The notes beneath the pieces are model-generated. The model saw nothing but the letters and a program-made list of their open reading frames with translations, had not been told where the DNA came from and did no database searches. Below, in pieces: positions 1-6,559 of a stretch of DNA of 6,998 nucleotides. Position numbers and translations under genes: made by a program. The DNA is taken from contig JANXLO010000187.1 in NCBI GenBank assembly GCA_025355115.1, forward strand, positions 1-6,998, given 5' to 3'. This DNA is from Chthonomonadaceae bacterium. Its GTDB lineage: Bacteria; Armatimonadota; Chthonomonadetes; Chthonomonadales; Chthonomonadaceae. How positions within the stretch are numbered: the first letter of the stretch is position 1; each line of letters starts with the position of its first letter.

Positions 1-1423
1 AGGTCTCTGCTTTGTAGGGGCCGTCCGGGGAGACGCCGATGTAGTCGGCCTGCTTCTTGGAGAGCGTGGTGAGCTTGGCGCCGATCTTCTCCAGGTGCAA
101 TCGGGCGACCTCCTCGTCGAGCTTCTTGGGCAGGACGTAGACGCCGACCTCGTAGATTTCGCGGTTCTTCCACAGGTCGATCTGCGCCAGGGTCTGGTTG
201 GCGAAGCTGTTGGACATCACGAAGCTCGGGTGGCCGGTCGCGCAGCCGAGGTTGACCAGTCGGCCCTCCGCGAGCATATAGAGGCTGTTGCCGCTCGGGA
301 AGGTGTACATATCGACCTGCGGCTTGATGTTGGTCTTCACGATGCCGGCGCCGGTGTTGAGGCGCTCTACCTGGATCTCGTTGTCGAAGTGGCCGATGTT
401 GCAGACGATGGCCTGATCCTTCATCCTGGACAGGTGCTCGAAGGTGAGGATATCGACGTTGCCGGTGCAGGTGACGTAGATGTCCGCCCAGCCGAGGGTG
501 TCCTCGACGGTGGCGACCTGGTAGCCCTCCATCGCGGCCTGAAGGGCGTTGATGGGATCGACTTCGGTCACGATGACGCGGGCGCCGTTGTTGCGAAGGG
601 ACTGCGCGGAGCCTTTGCCGACGTCGCCGTAGCCGCAGACGACCGCGACTTTGCCGGAGACCATGACGTCAGTGGCGCGCTTGATGCCGTCCACGAGCGA
701 CTCGCGGCAGCCGTAGAGGTTGTCGAACTTGGACTTGGTGACCGAGTCGTTGACGTTGATCGCGGGAACGAGCAGCTGGCCGAGTTCCTGCATTTTGTAG
801 AGGCGATGCACGCCCGTGGTCGTCTCCTCGGAGACTCCGCGCCAGTCCGCAACCACATTGTGCCAGCGGCGGGGCGTTTCGGCGTAGACTTTGATGAGCA
901 GGTCCTTGATGACCTTCTCTTCGTGGCTCTCGGACGGGCTATGCACCCATTCGTCCTTGCCGTTTTCGAGATCGTAGCCCTTGTGGATAAGCAGGGTGGC
1001 GTCGCCGCCGTCGTCCACAATCAGCTGCGGGCCTTTGCCGCCGGGGAACGTGAGCGCCTGATCGGTGCACCACCAGTACTCCTCGAGGGACTCGCCTTTC
1101 CAGGCGAACACGGGAATGCCCGCGGCGGCTATCGCGGCGGCGGCGTGATCCTGAGTCGAGAAGATGTTGCAGCTCGCCCAGCGCACGTTTGCGCCGAGGT
1201 CTGTGAGTGTCTCGATCAGGACGGCGGTCTGGATCGTCATGTGCAGGGAGCCGGTGATGCGAACGCCCTCGAGCGGCTTCGTGGCGGCATATTTGCGGCG
1301 TATGGACATCAGGCCGGGCATCTCGTGCTCGGCGACGTTGATTTCTTTACGGCCCCAGGCCGCCAGGGACATGTCGGCGACTTTGTAGGGAAGAGTCGTG
1401 GGTTCGACCAGCGTAGCGCTCAT
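1..1423 (-). CDS. ahcY: Adenosylhomocysteinase (S-adenosyl-L-homocysteine hydrolase), 3' end cut by window edge
   Basis: Cytosolic NAD-dependent enzyme that reversibly splits S-adenosylhomocysteine (SAH) into homocysteine and adenosine, relieving product inhibition of methyltransferases. The visible 474 residues start MSATLVEP and end GPYKAET. The family normally ends GPYKxxxYRY, so only about three residues and the stop are missing. Landmarks seen: SLHMT with His61; DDGGD with Asp137; SEETTTGVH with Glu200; [11 protein letters not shown] with Lys230 and Asp234; and the NAD-binding GYGDVGKG at 264-271. All expected catalytic residues are present. A segment of about 40 residues around 150-195 marks the long form found in many bacteria and plants, absent from the roughly 430-residue human type. 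The start is supported by GGAG about 10 nt upstream and by the conserved N-terminus. It is divergent from an ArsR/methyltransferase-fold regulator, with operator-like palindromes between them. Identification is certain. Confidence 0.98.
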   Translation of the reverse strand, partial: MSATLVEPTTLPYKVADMSLAAWGRKEINVAEHEMPGLMSIRRKYAATKPLEGVRITGSLHMTIQTAVLIETLTDLGANVRWASCNIFSTQDHAAAAIAAAGIPVFAWKGESLEEYWWCTDQALTFPGGKGPQLIVDDGGDATLLIHKGYDLENGKDEWVHSPSESHEEKVIKDLLIKVYAETPRRWHNVVADWRGVSEETTTGVHRLYKMQELGQLLVPAINVNDSVTKSKFDNLYGCRESLVDGIKRATDVMVSGKVAVVCGYGDVGKGSAQSLRNNGARVIVTEVDPINALQAAMEGYQVATVEDTLGWADIYVTCTGNVDILTFEHLSRMKDQAIVCNIGHFDNEIQVERLNTGAGIVKTNIKPQVDMYTFPSGNSLYMLAEGRLVNLGCATGHPSFVMSNSFANQTLAQIDLWKNREIYEVGVYVLPKKLDEEVARLHLEKIGAKLTTLSKKQADYIGVSPDGPYKAET

Positions 1424-1456
1424 TGTTTGAATTCTCCGTTGACTGTTGATGTGTAT

Positions 1457-1480
1457 ATCAAGAAATCATGATTTCTTGAT
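1457..1480. promoter_or_regulatory. Perfect 24-bp palindrome, candidate operator in the ahcY leader
   Basis: Each half is ATCAAGAAATCA followed by its exact reverse complement. The element can be read as two overlapping 16-bp sites (1457-1472 and 1465-1480, offset 8 bp). Each matches the second palindrome at 1531-1546 at 13 of 16 positions (ATCAAGA-AT--TGAT). It lies about 34 bp upstream of the ahcY ATG and just downstream of the proposed ahcY start of transcription, where a bound repressor could block initiation or elongation. As RNA it could also fold into a hairpin. Assignment to the adjacent ArsR-type regulator is inferred from motif sharing and position. Confidence 0.8.
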
Positions 1481-1495
1481 TGCTTGACAATTCAT

Positions 1496-1524
1496 AGTAT
1501 ACCTCAACTCATTCCTGAATGCAA
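1496..1524 (-). promoter_or_regulatory. Probable sigma70-type promoter of ahcY
   Basis: On the minus strand a TTGCAT -35 box (1524-1519) is separated by 17 bp from a TATACT -10 box (1501-1496). The -10 matches the consensus at five of six bases, while the -35 is weak. The predicted transcript starts near 1489, giving a leader of about 66 nt that contains the 24-bp palindrome. No SAH-riboswitch-like sequence was recognised in this leader. Confidence 0.5.
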
Positions 1525-1530
1525 CAACGA

Positions 1531-1546
1531 ATCAAGATATTTTGAT
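1531..1546. promoter_or_regulatory. 16-bp near-palindromic operator overlapping the regulator's -35 box
   Basis: ATCAAGATATTTTGAT is an inverted repeat of ATCAA/TTGAT with a 6-bp, mostly AT centre. It resembles each half of the 24-bp palindrome at 1457-1480. It covers the -35 hexamer (1542-1547) of the regulator's promoter except its last base, so occupancy should repress the regulator itself. This is the usual autoregulatory layout for ArsR-family repressors. Binding by this regulator is an inference. Confidence 0.75.
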
Positions 1547-1570
1547 ATAGTGGGCTGAACAGGCTATAAT
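1542..1570 (+). promoter_or_regulatory. Near-consensus sigma70 promoter of the regulator gene, predicted leaderless
   Basis: TTGATA (1542-1547), a 17-bp spacer and a perfect TATAAT (1565-1570). The normal start distance puts +1 at about 1576-1577, on the A of the regulator's ATG at 1576. The five bases between the -10 box and the ATG (AGCGC) leave no room for a Shine-Dalgarno site. The mRNA is therefore probably leaderless unless transcription begins further upstream. Confidence 0.8.
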
Positions 1571-1575
1571 AGCGC

Positions 1576-2508
1576 ATGGAAATCTTGAAGATGCTGCGGC
1601 TGCTCAGCGACAAAGCGCGAATACGGATACTGCGACTGCTCGCGGATGAGGATTTGAGCGTGGCGGACTTGCAGGAGATACTCGGCATGGGCCAGAGCCG
1701 CATCTCCATGCAGCTCTCGCAGCTGAAGCAAGCTGGATTGGTGGAGATGCGCCGCTCGGGGCAGAAGAGCATCTACCGTATGACCGTCCCGCCGGGGGCG
1801 CAGGCTATAATTGAGGATGTTCTGGCGCAGAGCGCGGCGGAGCTGCCTGAAAGCGGTCACGACGACGAGGGCCTGCGGCTAGTCCTGAGCCGCCGCAAGG
1901 ATACGCTACGCGGCTATTTTGACGAGCTTGCAGGGCGGTTCGGGCGCAGCTATGTGCCGGGTCGAAGCTGGAAGGCGCTCGCGGAGATGCTGTTGCGCCT
2001 GATGCCGCCGCTAGTCATAGCAGACCTCGGAGCCGGAGAAGGCACTCTCGCGCTGATGCTGGCGCAGAGGGCCGAGCGGGTAATCGCCGTCGACAGCTCC
2101 GGCAAAATGGTGGAGTACGGCGCGGGGCTGGCCGAGCGCAACGGGATCACGAATCTGGAGTACAGGCAGGGCGACATGGAGGATCTGCCCATCGCTTCCG
2201 GCGAGGTCGACCTCGTGCTGATGCATCAGGCGCTGCATCACGCTCTCCATCCCGGTCAGGCGCTCGCGGAGGCATGGCGCGTCCTGCGGCCCGGCGGGCG
2301 CATCGTCCTCCTCGATCTGCTGCGGCACGACGTCGAGGCCGCCCGCGAGCTCTACGCCGACGTCTGGCTCGGCTTCTCGCAGGCCGAGCTGATCGTCTGG
2401 CTTCGGCAGGCAGGCTTCGAGCGCGCTGACATCTCCGTCGTGGACAGAGCCGCCGAGCCGCCCCACTTCGAGACCCTCATGGCCCTCGCCGAAAAGCCCC
2501 TGTCCTAA
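1576..2508 (+). CDS. ArsR-type winged-helix regulator fused to a SAM/SAH-binding methyltransferase domain (SahR-like)
   Basis: A 310-residue two-domain protein. Residues 1-75 form an ArsR/SmtB winged helix: MLRLLSDKARIRILRLLADE, then the recognition helix region MGQSRISMQLSQLKQAGLV and a wing at QKSIYRM. Residues from about 130 onward form a class I methyltransferase fold: motif I DLGAGEG (150-156), acidic Asp173 in AVDSS, GDMEDLP (199-205), LMHQALHH (215-222) and RVLRPGGRIVLLD (235-247). There is no cysteine anywhere, so it is not a thiolate metal sensor. SahR repressors of proteobacteria have this architecture, bind SAH in the methyltransferase-like domain, release DNA and derepress ahcY and other SAM-cycle genes. 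Divergence from ahcY and two shared palindromes support the same role here, though orthology cannot be proven by eye and some catalytic activity is not excluded. The likely transcript is leaderless, which fixes the ATG. Confidence 0.9.
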   Translation: MEILKMLRLLSDKARIRILRLLADEDLSVADLQEILGMGQSRISMQLSQLKQAGLVEMRRSGQKSIYRMTVPPGAQAIIEDVLAQSAAELPESGHDDEGLRLVLSRRKDTLRGYFDELAGRFGRSYVPGRSWKALAEMLLRLMPPLVIADLGAGEGTLALMLAQRAERVIAVDSSGKMVEYGAGLAERNGITNLEYRQGDMEDLPIASGEVDLVLMHQALHHALHPGQALAEAWRVLRPGGRIVLLDLLRHDVEAARELYADVWLGFSQAELIVWLRQAGFERADISVVDRAAEPPHFETLMALAEKPLS

Positions 2509-2541
2509 GCACCGGCAGTTCGTCGTGCTGAGAGGAGGCAC

Positions 2542-2595
2542 ATGAAGACGAATTCGAACTTCTCCGCAATCACGCCGCTTGCCAAACAGCCTTGA
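2542..2595 (+). CDS. Possible 17-residue small ORF with perfect AGGAGG
   Basis: ATG at 2542 opens a 17-codon frame (MKTNSNFSAITPLAKQP) ending in TGA. A perfect AGGAGG (2533-2538) precedes it, but the spacer is only 3 nt, shorter than the usual 5-9. It begins 33 bases after the regulator's stop and overlaps the -35 box of the next gene's promoter. No family is recognised. It may be a translated mini-ORF downstream of the regulator or a chance purine run, and I consider it speculative. Confidence 0.2.
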   Translation: MKTNSNFSAITPLAKQP

Positions 2596-2607
2596 CGCAA
2601 CTATAAT
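2579..2607 (+). promoter_or_regulatory. Near-consensus sigma70 promoter of the small membrane protein gene
   Basis: TTGCCA (2579-2584, five of six consensus bases), a 17-bp spacer and a perfect TATAAT (2602-2607). Predicted +1 is near 2614, giving a leader of about 34 nt before the ATG at 2648. This separates the small gene transcriptionally from the upstream regulator. Confidence 0.75.
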
Positions 2608-2647
2608 GATTGTGAGGGCGGATTAGTTGGACAGGGGGATAATGCAT

Positions 2648-2950
2648 ATGGCTCGTGGATCGATGAGAGAGTCGCTAAGGGGGCGAACTGTAGGGCCTGG
2701 GATGGTGGCAATCGCCGTCGTGCTGCTGGTTCTTTTTATCTCGTGGCAGACATACGTGTATTTCGGCGCCTCCTGGCATTATCCAACGGAGAATGAGCGG
2801 TTCATGCTGGCGAAGGCCGAGGAGTCCAAAGGCAACCTGCGCAACCTGAACGACAAGGACAGAGCAAAGCTCATGAAGATGTTGGGGCCGCAGGCCGGAA
2901 TGGCCATCAGCTCGATGTACACCTCGGCGCATCCCAAAAAGCCTCGTTAG
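2648..2950 (+). CDS. Small single-pass membrane protein of unknown function
   Basis: No family is recognised. The 100-residue product has a basic N-terminus (MARGSMRESLRGR), one hydrophobic helix at about residues 16-39 (VGPGMVAIAVVLLVLFISW...) and a polar, charged tail with lysine/arginine- and glutamate-rich stretches, ending HPKKPR. By the positive-inside rule the N-terminus is cytoplasmic and the tail lies outside. The hydrophobic stretch has no evident signal-peptidase site, so it is likely an anchor. Start choice: GGGGGA (2634-2639) is 8 nt from the ATG at 2648 but only 2 nt from the in-frame ATG at 2642. A TTG at 2627 is also in frame but has no matching ribosome site. The gene has its own strong promoter and converges on the D-cysteine desulfhydrase gene. 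It is likely a real gene because of the promoter, the ribosome site and the coherent topology. Confidence 0.75.
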   Translation: MARGSMRESLRGRTVGPGMVAIAVVLLVLFISWQTYVYFGASWHYPTENERFMLAKAEESKGNLRNLNDKDRAKLMKMLGPQAGMAISSMYTSAHPKKPR

Positions 2951-3043
2951 CTTTGAGTGGAGATCTATAGGGCAGGTCATCTACAGGCGCAGACCCTATC
3001 CCGGCGAGACTTCCACATGTTGGATTTGTATTCATGCCGTCCA

Positions 3044-4084
3044 TCAGTGTGTGCTGAAAAGACCGGCTGCGCCGCCTGTGTGCCAGAAAAGCACTGTCTC
3101 GTCAGCGCGGAAACGACCGGCGCGCACCCAGCCAAGCAGCGCCGCGAACGCCTTGCCGGAGTAGACGGGATCGAGGAAGATCCCCTCCGTCTGCGCCAGG
3201 AGTCGAATCGCCTCGTCGCCCTCCTGGGTCGCTACGCCGTAAGTAGGCCCGGCATAGTCCGGGCAGAGAACTATGTCGTCGTGCGTGAAGTTCGCGGGCA
3301 TGTCGAGCAGGGCGGCGGTCTCATTGGTCAGGCGGCAGACGGCGCGGCGAAAGGGGTTTACACCATCCGCGTCCAGGGGCATCGGATCAACCTCCACCCC
3401 CACTAATTGCGTATTCCATTCCGTCATCCGCGCCCCAACCGCCATGCCCGCCTGTGTCCCGCCGCTCCCCGATGCGAAAAAGATCGCTGTGATATTCCCC
3501 TCTCCTCTCTCCGCCAGTTGAGCCCGCGCCTCCCGCACCGCCTGTACATATCCAAGTGCGCCTATCGGAGTCGAGCCTCCGGTGGGAATAATGTACGGAA
3601 TCCGTCCCTCGTCCCTCAGCCTGTCCGCCTCCGCGCTCATCGTGCGCCGCCGCGCCTGTTCGTTGCGGGTTTCCTCAGTAAGCCGCATCGTCCATATGAT
3701 TGGCGTCCGCAACAGTGAGTGGAGGAGAATGTTGCCGGACGGAAGACTATCGGGAGCAGGGGCAGGGCCGTCCAAAATGCACTTCACGTCGAATCCGAAT
3801 CGACGGCCTGCTGCTGCCGTCTGGAGCGCATGGTTGGACTGCGCCGCCCCGCACGTCAGGAGCGTGTCGGCGCCCTGCGCTCTTGCACCCGCGAGCAGGT
3901 AGTCGAGCTTCCGCGCCTTGTTTCCTCCCAGCGCCAGGCCGGTCATATCGTCCCGTTTGATAAGCAGCCGTGGCGTTTTAGGTCCGAGCACAGCCCGCAG
4001 GCCATCCATAGGCTGAAGCGGCGTCGGCGTCACGGCGACCGACAGACGCGGAGCATCATTCAGTATTTCAAGCGATGCAGTCAT
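3044..4084 (-). CDS. PLP-dependent D-cysteine desulfhydrase-like enzyme (ACC deaminase/D-cysteine desulfhydrase family)
   Basis: A 346-residue fold-type II PLP enzyme, probably converting D-cysteine to pyruvate, hydrogen sulfide and ammonia in the cytosol. Seen: IKRDDMTGLALGGNKARKL with the PLP lysine at 56; TCGAAQSNH (78-85), the substrate/PLP loop with Ser83 and Asn84; the phosphate-binding SGSGGTQAG (205-213); and PTGGSTPIGALGY (167-179). Two positions separate family members. ACC deaminases have Glu in VYEGK and Leu in HLGG, while D-cysteine desulfhydrases have hydroxyl residues there. This protein has Ser309 (PVYSGK) and Thr336 (HTGG), which favours D-cysteine desulfhydrase over ACC deaminase. 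L-cysteate sulfo-lyase is in the same family and remains possible. The start is firm: AGGAG is 7 nt upstream. That AGGAG overlaps the stop codon of the alpha-galactosidase gene 10 nt away, so the two are cotranscribed and probably translationally coupled. Confidence 0.88.
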   Translation of the reverse strand: MTASLEILNDAPRLSVAVTPTPLQPMDGLRAVLGPKTPRLLIKRDDMTGLALGGNKARKLDYLLAGARAQGADTLLTCGAAQSNHALQTAAAGRRFGFDVKCILDGPAPAPDSLPSGNILLHSLLRTPIIWTMRLTEETRNEQARRRTMSAEADRLRDEGRIPYIIPTGGSTPIGALGYVQAVREARAQLAERGEGNITAIFFASGSGGTQAGMAVGARMTEWNTQLVGVEVDPMPLDADGVNPFRRAVCRLTNETAALLDMPANFTHDDIVLCPDYAGPTYGVATQEGDEAIRLLAQTEGIFLDPVYSGKAFAALLGWVRAGRFRADETVLFWHTGGAAGLFSTH

Positions 4085-4094
4085 GGCGATTCTC

Positions 4095-5822
4095 CTACTC
4101 TCCTCGGCTCCAACAGATCAGTAAGCGGGCGGATCGCGGGGGCATAACGACCTCTAAGACTTCAGAATGCCTCCTCACCTTCTCCCCTGACCAGAAATCC
4201 TGGAGATTGCACGAGTGCGGAAGCTGGCATGTGAGTGTCTGCACCGCTTCCTCCCAATTGAACAGACAGAGCAGTTGCCGGTCATCGAGGGCGACGGTTC
4301 CGATGCGAAGCGACTCGTCCTCAAACCGAGCCGCGATGCCCGTCGGAGGCAGCAGTTTGCACAGAAAGGCCATGCGTTCCGGAGCGATCCGCGTCAGATC
4401 ATCGCCTGAGAGCAGCATCCCTCCGGTAGCGAGGAGGGCGGTCGCATGGAACCGAAATTCCTCTTCGGTCAGATCCCCGGTCAGCAGGACGCAGTCGGGA
4501 TCGTTCCACCAGAGCCGCCCGTTCTGCCAGTTCCGCGAGAGGTTTTCACGGGCGGTCTGCGAGAAGCTTTTCCAGTCACGACTGATATCGTTGGAACTGC
4601 GGGAGCCATGAATCAGACCAAGGGAGGGCCAGATCGGATGATTGCAGCCAAGCACGAAACTGTCGCCCGCCCCGCGCAGTACGGCAGCCATGCCCCGGCG
4701 ATAGGCCTCGATTCGGGTCGCATGGGGATCGTGCAGACGCCCGCCGTGCATTGCGCCCCAGAAGTTGGCATCCAGCTTGAAGTAGGCGCAACCCCACTCC
4801 TCGCGCATAGTCCGGAATAGCGTTTCAAAATGCTTCTGCACTTCGGGATGAGTTCCATCGAGCGCGTACCAGGGCCCATGCCGCCACCCTCCAAAGGTCA
4901 CTCTGTCAGAGGCTAGCGGCTTGCCCTCTGGATCCTGAATGAACCAATCCGGGTGCGCTTGAAACAGCTCCGACGCTTCCTCGGCTATGAACGGCGCGAC
5001 CCACAGAGCAGGCTCGAAGCCTCGTACTCTGATCTTTTCCAGAACCTCCTTTACCCCGCCTTCGAACGCATTTCCGGTCGTCAGCCAATCCCCCATCGCA
5101 GCCTCATAACCGTCGTCGATCTGAATATAGCGCAGACCATTCACGGAATGAGCGATGACATCGAGGTTATTCAGCACCTGTTCCTCGGTCACGCTCGGCC
5201 CGAAGCAGTACCAGGAGCACCAGCCGGTCGGCGAGGTGTTGCCAAGGAGCGGCGGATGACTCACTCTCAGTTCTGCCGCGAGCGAATCGAGCAGCGTTTC
5301 CCGGTCTGGCCCGCTAAGAATCAGCAGAGATTCCAGTTCCCATGTCTCTCCGGGAGCGATCTCCAGCACTTCGGTGTCCACTATCGCCTCGATCCGGTCG
5401 GGGTAGACGCAGAACTTGCCGCTGAACCGATGGCATGAGGCAAAGGCATAGAGCGCTGTGTCCGCCTGAGGAGGCGTAAGGGTCAGCAGGCCATAGACAG
5501 TCAGTGCGCCCTCTGTCTGCGGCAATCTGTAGTGGCCAACATCCGTGTACCCTCCGAGCGCGATCGGCTCGGCGAGCGTGCCCCCGGTCTGACTGAGCAT
5601 CTGGAAGCCTTCGCCGTATATTTTAGTCTCAGGAGGGAAAGTGTGGGGCAGAGAGAACAGACGTACGCTACGGACTCGGACAGCGCGAAGCCCCGCATTA
5701 TGGAGCTGATAATGAAGAAGTTCGCCCGTGTGCATAGACGTGACCGACAAAGTCGACGGTGATGGCGACCCGTCCACCAGAATCGCCAGTGCGCCATTGG
5801 CCTGCTCGTAGACAAGCGTCAT
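4095..5822 (-). CDS. GH36 alpha-galactosidase, Thermotoga GalA type
   Basis: A 575-residue retaining glycoside hydrolase, expected to release terminal alpha-1,6-linked galactose from melibiose/raffinose-type sugars. There is no signal peptide, so it acts in the cytoplasm. It has an N-terminal beta domain (about 1-190), a catalytic barrel (about 195-480) and a C-terminal beta domain. Seen: GWCSWYCFG (200-208), IQIDDGYE (233-240), GDWLTTG, ALWVAPF (272-278), AHPDWF, YFKLDANFW with nucleophile Asp351, a segment LGCNHPIWPSLG, SSNDIS with acid/base Asp412, and WNDPDCVLL (439-447). The two catalytic aspartates are 61 residues apart, nearly the same as in Thermotoga maritima GalA, whose order of motifs and overall length also agree. 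AGGAGG lies 5 nt before the ATG. It is the first gene of an operon with the D-cysteine desulfhydrase-like gene. The exact substrate cannot be read from sequence. Confidence 0.92.
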   Translation of the reverse strand: MTLVYEQANGALAILVDGSPSPSTLSVTSMHTGELLHYQLHNAGLRAVRVRSVRLFSLPHTFPPETKIYGEGFQMLSQTGGTLAEPIALGGYTDVGHYRLPQTEGALTVYGLLTLTPPQADTALYAFASCHRFSGKFCVYPDRIEAIVDTEVLEIAPGETWELESLLILSGPDRETLLDSLAAELRVSHPPLLGNTSPTGWCSWYCFGPSVTEEQVLNNLDVIAHSVNGLRYIQIDDGYEAAMGDWLTTGNAFEGGVKEVLEKIRVRGFEPALWVAPFIAEEASELFQAHPDWFIQDPEGKPLASDRVTFGGWRHGPWYALDGTHPEVQKHFETLFRTMREEWGCAYFKLDANFWGAMHGGRLHDPHATRIEAYRRGMAAVLRGAGDSFVLGCNHPIWPSLGLIHGSRSSNDISRDWKSFSQTARENLSRNWQNGRLWWNDPDCVLLTGDLTEEEFRFHATALLATGGMLLSGDDLTRIAPERMAFLCKLLPPTGIAARFEDESLRIGTVALDDRQLLCLFNWEEAVQTLTCQLPHSCNLQDFWSGEKVRRHSEVLEVVMPPRSARLLICWSRGE

Positions 5823-5889
5823 ATCGCCCTCCTAGTTCGCAACGCATTGCCCCGTTTGGTGAAATAGGTTAGAGTGGCGCCGCATCTCC

Positions 5890-5895
5890 ACTATA
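5890..5895 (-). promoter_or_regulatory. Candidate -10 box of the alpha-galactosidase operon
   Basis: TATAGT on the minus strand, about 68 bp upstream of the alpha-galactosidase ATG. No good -35 hexamer sits 16-18 bp upstream. That space is filled by the inverted repeat at 5898-5938, which would fit an activator-dependent or strongly regulated promoter. The call rests on a single hexamer. Confidence 0.4.
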
Positions 5896-5897
5896 CC

Positions 5898-5938
5898 TGA
5901 ATCGCACAGTGTACACTTCCTTACGGAGAAGCGATTCA
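5898..5938. promoter_or_regulatory. Inverted repeat with nested palindrome, candidate operator of the alpha-galactosidase operon
   Basis: Arms TGAATCGC (5898-5905) and GCGATTCA (5931-5938) are exact reverse complements, 25 bp apart. Between them lies a separate perfect 10-bp palindrome, AGTGTACACT (5908-5917). The whole element abuts the candidate -10 box and covers the -35 region of the minus-strand promoter. The regulator is not in the window. Confidence 0.5.
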
Positions 5939-5989
5939 TATCAAACAGATTCCATTGTGATTTAGTGATGATTGAGTGAGAAAACTCGT

Positions 5990-6553
5990 TCAGTTGAACA
6001 GCAAACTGGCAATATATTCATCGCGAGTTATGGCGCAGAAGCCGACATCGAGATAGACGTTGCGCTTCAGGACATCCTGACGGCGGGCGCCTTCGTACTT
6101 CATTCCTGCTTTCTCCTGAACGCGCCGAGAGGCTGGATTATTGACGAAATAGCCCGCGAAGATTCGGTTCAACGTAAGCTCCTCGAAGCCGAACTTCAGC
6201 ATGCGCTTTGCGGCCTCGGTGGCGTATCCCTGGCCCCAGTAGGGGACGCCTATCCAGTAGCCGAGCTCCGCCCTGTTGTGCGCGAGATTTATGTGCAGGC
6301 TGATGGCTCCGAGAAACAGGCTGTCGGTGAGACGAGTGACGGCAAAAGTATAGTCCTTGCCCTCGGCTCCCTCTACTTGAGTATGTCGTATCCATTCCTC
6401 TGCCGCCCCTTCGGGGTAGGGATGAGGAATCAGCAGCGTCGTTGCCGCGACCTCCTCCGCCCCTGCCAACAGCCGCACAGTCTCCGCATCCGTCAGCTCC
6501 AATCGCCTCAGCTTCAGGCGCTCGGTCTCCAGCACAGGGAAACTTTTCTCCAT
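5990..6553 (-). CDS. GNAT-family N-acetyltransferase, RimJ/RimL type
   Basis: A 187-residue single-domain acetyltransferase that moves an acetyl group from acetyl-CoA to an amine; the substrate is unknown. It opens with the typical RimJ/RimL-like ETERLKLRRLELTDAE. It continues with a beta-strand core (LFLGAISLHI, AELGYWIGVPYWGQGYATEAA) containing the Q-x-G-x-A pyrophosphate-binding loop, and then NRIFAGYFVNNPASRRVQEKAGM, the conserved Asn and helix that pack against CoA. Length is normal and no key motif is missing. Start choice: AGGAG is 8 nt before the ATG at 6553 but only 2 nt before an ATG two codons upstream (6559), so the shorter form is preferred. It appears monocistronic: 167 bp separate it from the alpha-galactosidase gene. 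Relatives act on ribosomal proteins, antibiotics or small amines, and the sequence does not decide between these. Confidence 0.88.
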   Translation of the reverse strand: MEKSFPVLETERLKLRRLELTDAETVRLLAGAEEVAATTLLIPHPYPEGAAEEWIRHTQVEGAEGKDYTFAVTRLTDSLFLGAISLHINLAHNRAELGYWIGVPYWGQGYATEAAKRMLKFGFEELTLNRIFAGYFVNNPASRRVQEKAGMKYEGARRQDVLKRNVYLDVGFCAITRDEYIASLLFN

Positions 6554-6559
6554 TTTCAT

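Noticed and set aside
95..1471. A 458-codon open frame on the plus strand across ahcY
   Set aside because: It is the antisense shadow of ahcY, whose catalytic and NAD-binding motifs read perfectly on the minus strand. The shadow protein has no recognisable domain and low-complexity composition.
1424..1490. SAH riboswitch in the ahcY leader
   Set aside because: The short leader is AT-rich and dominated by the 24-bp palindrome. No conserved SAH-riboswitch core was seen.
2507..2531. Terminator hairpin after the regulator gene (AGCAC...GTGCT)
   Set aside because: A 5-bp stem with a 12-nt loop and no following T-run is too weak to call.
2011..2541. A 176-codon minus-strand frame inside the regulator gene
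   Set aside because: The plus strand encodes a clear ArsR winged helix and methyltransferase motifs here. The antisense frame has no domain.
2951..3043. Bidirectional intrinsic terminator between the convergent genes
   Set aside because: Only a 6-bp ATAGGG/CCCTAT repeat with a 24-bp gap is present, without a T-run on either strand.
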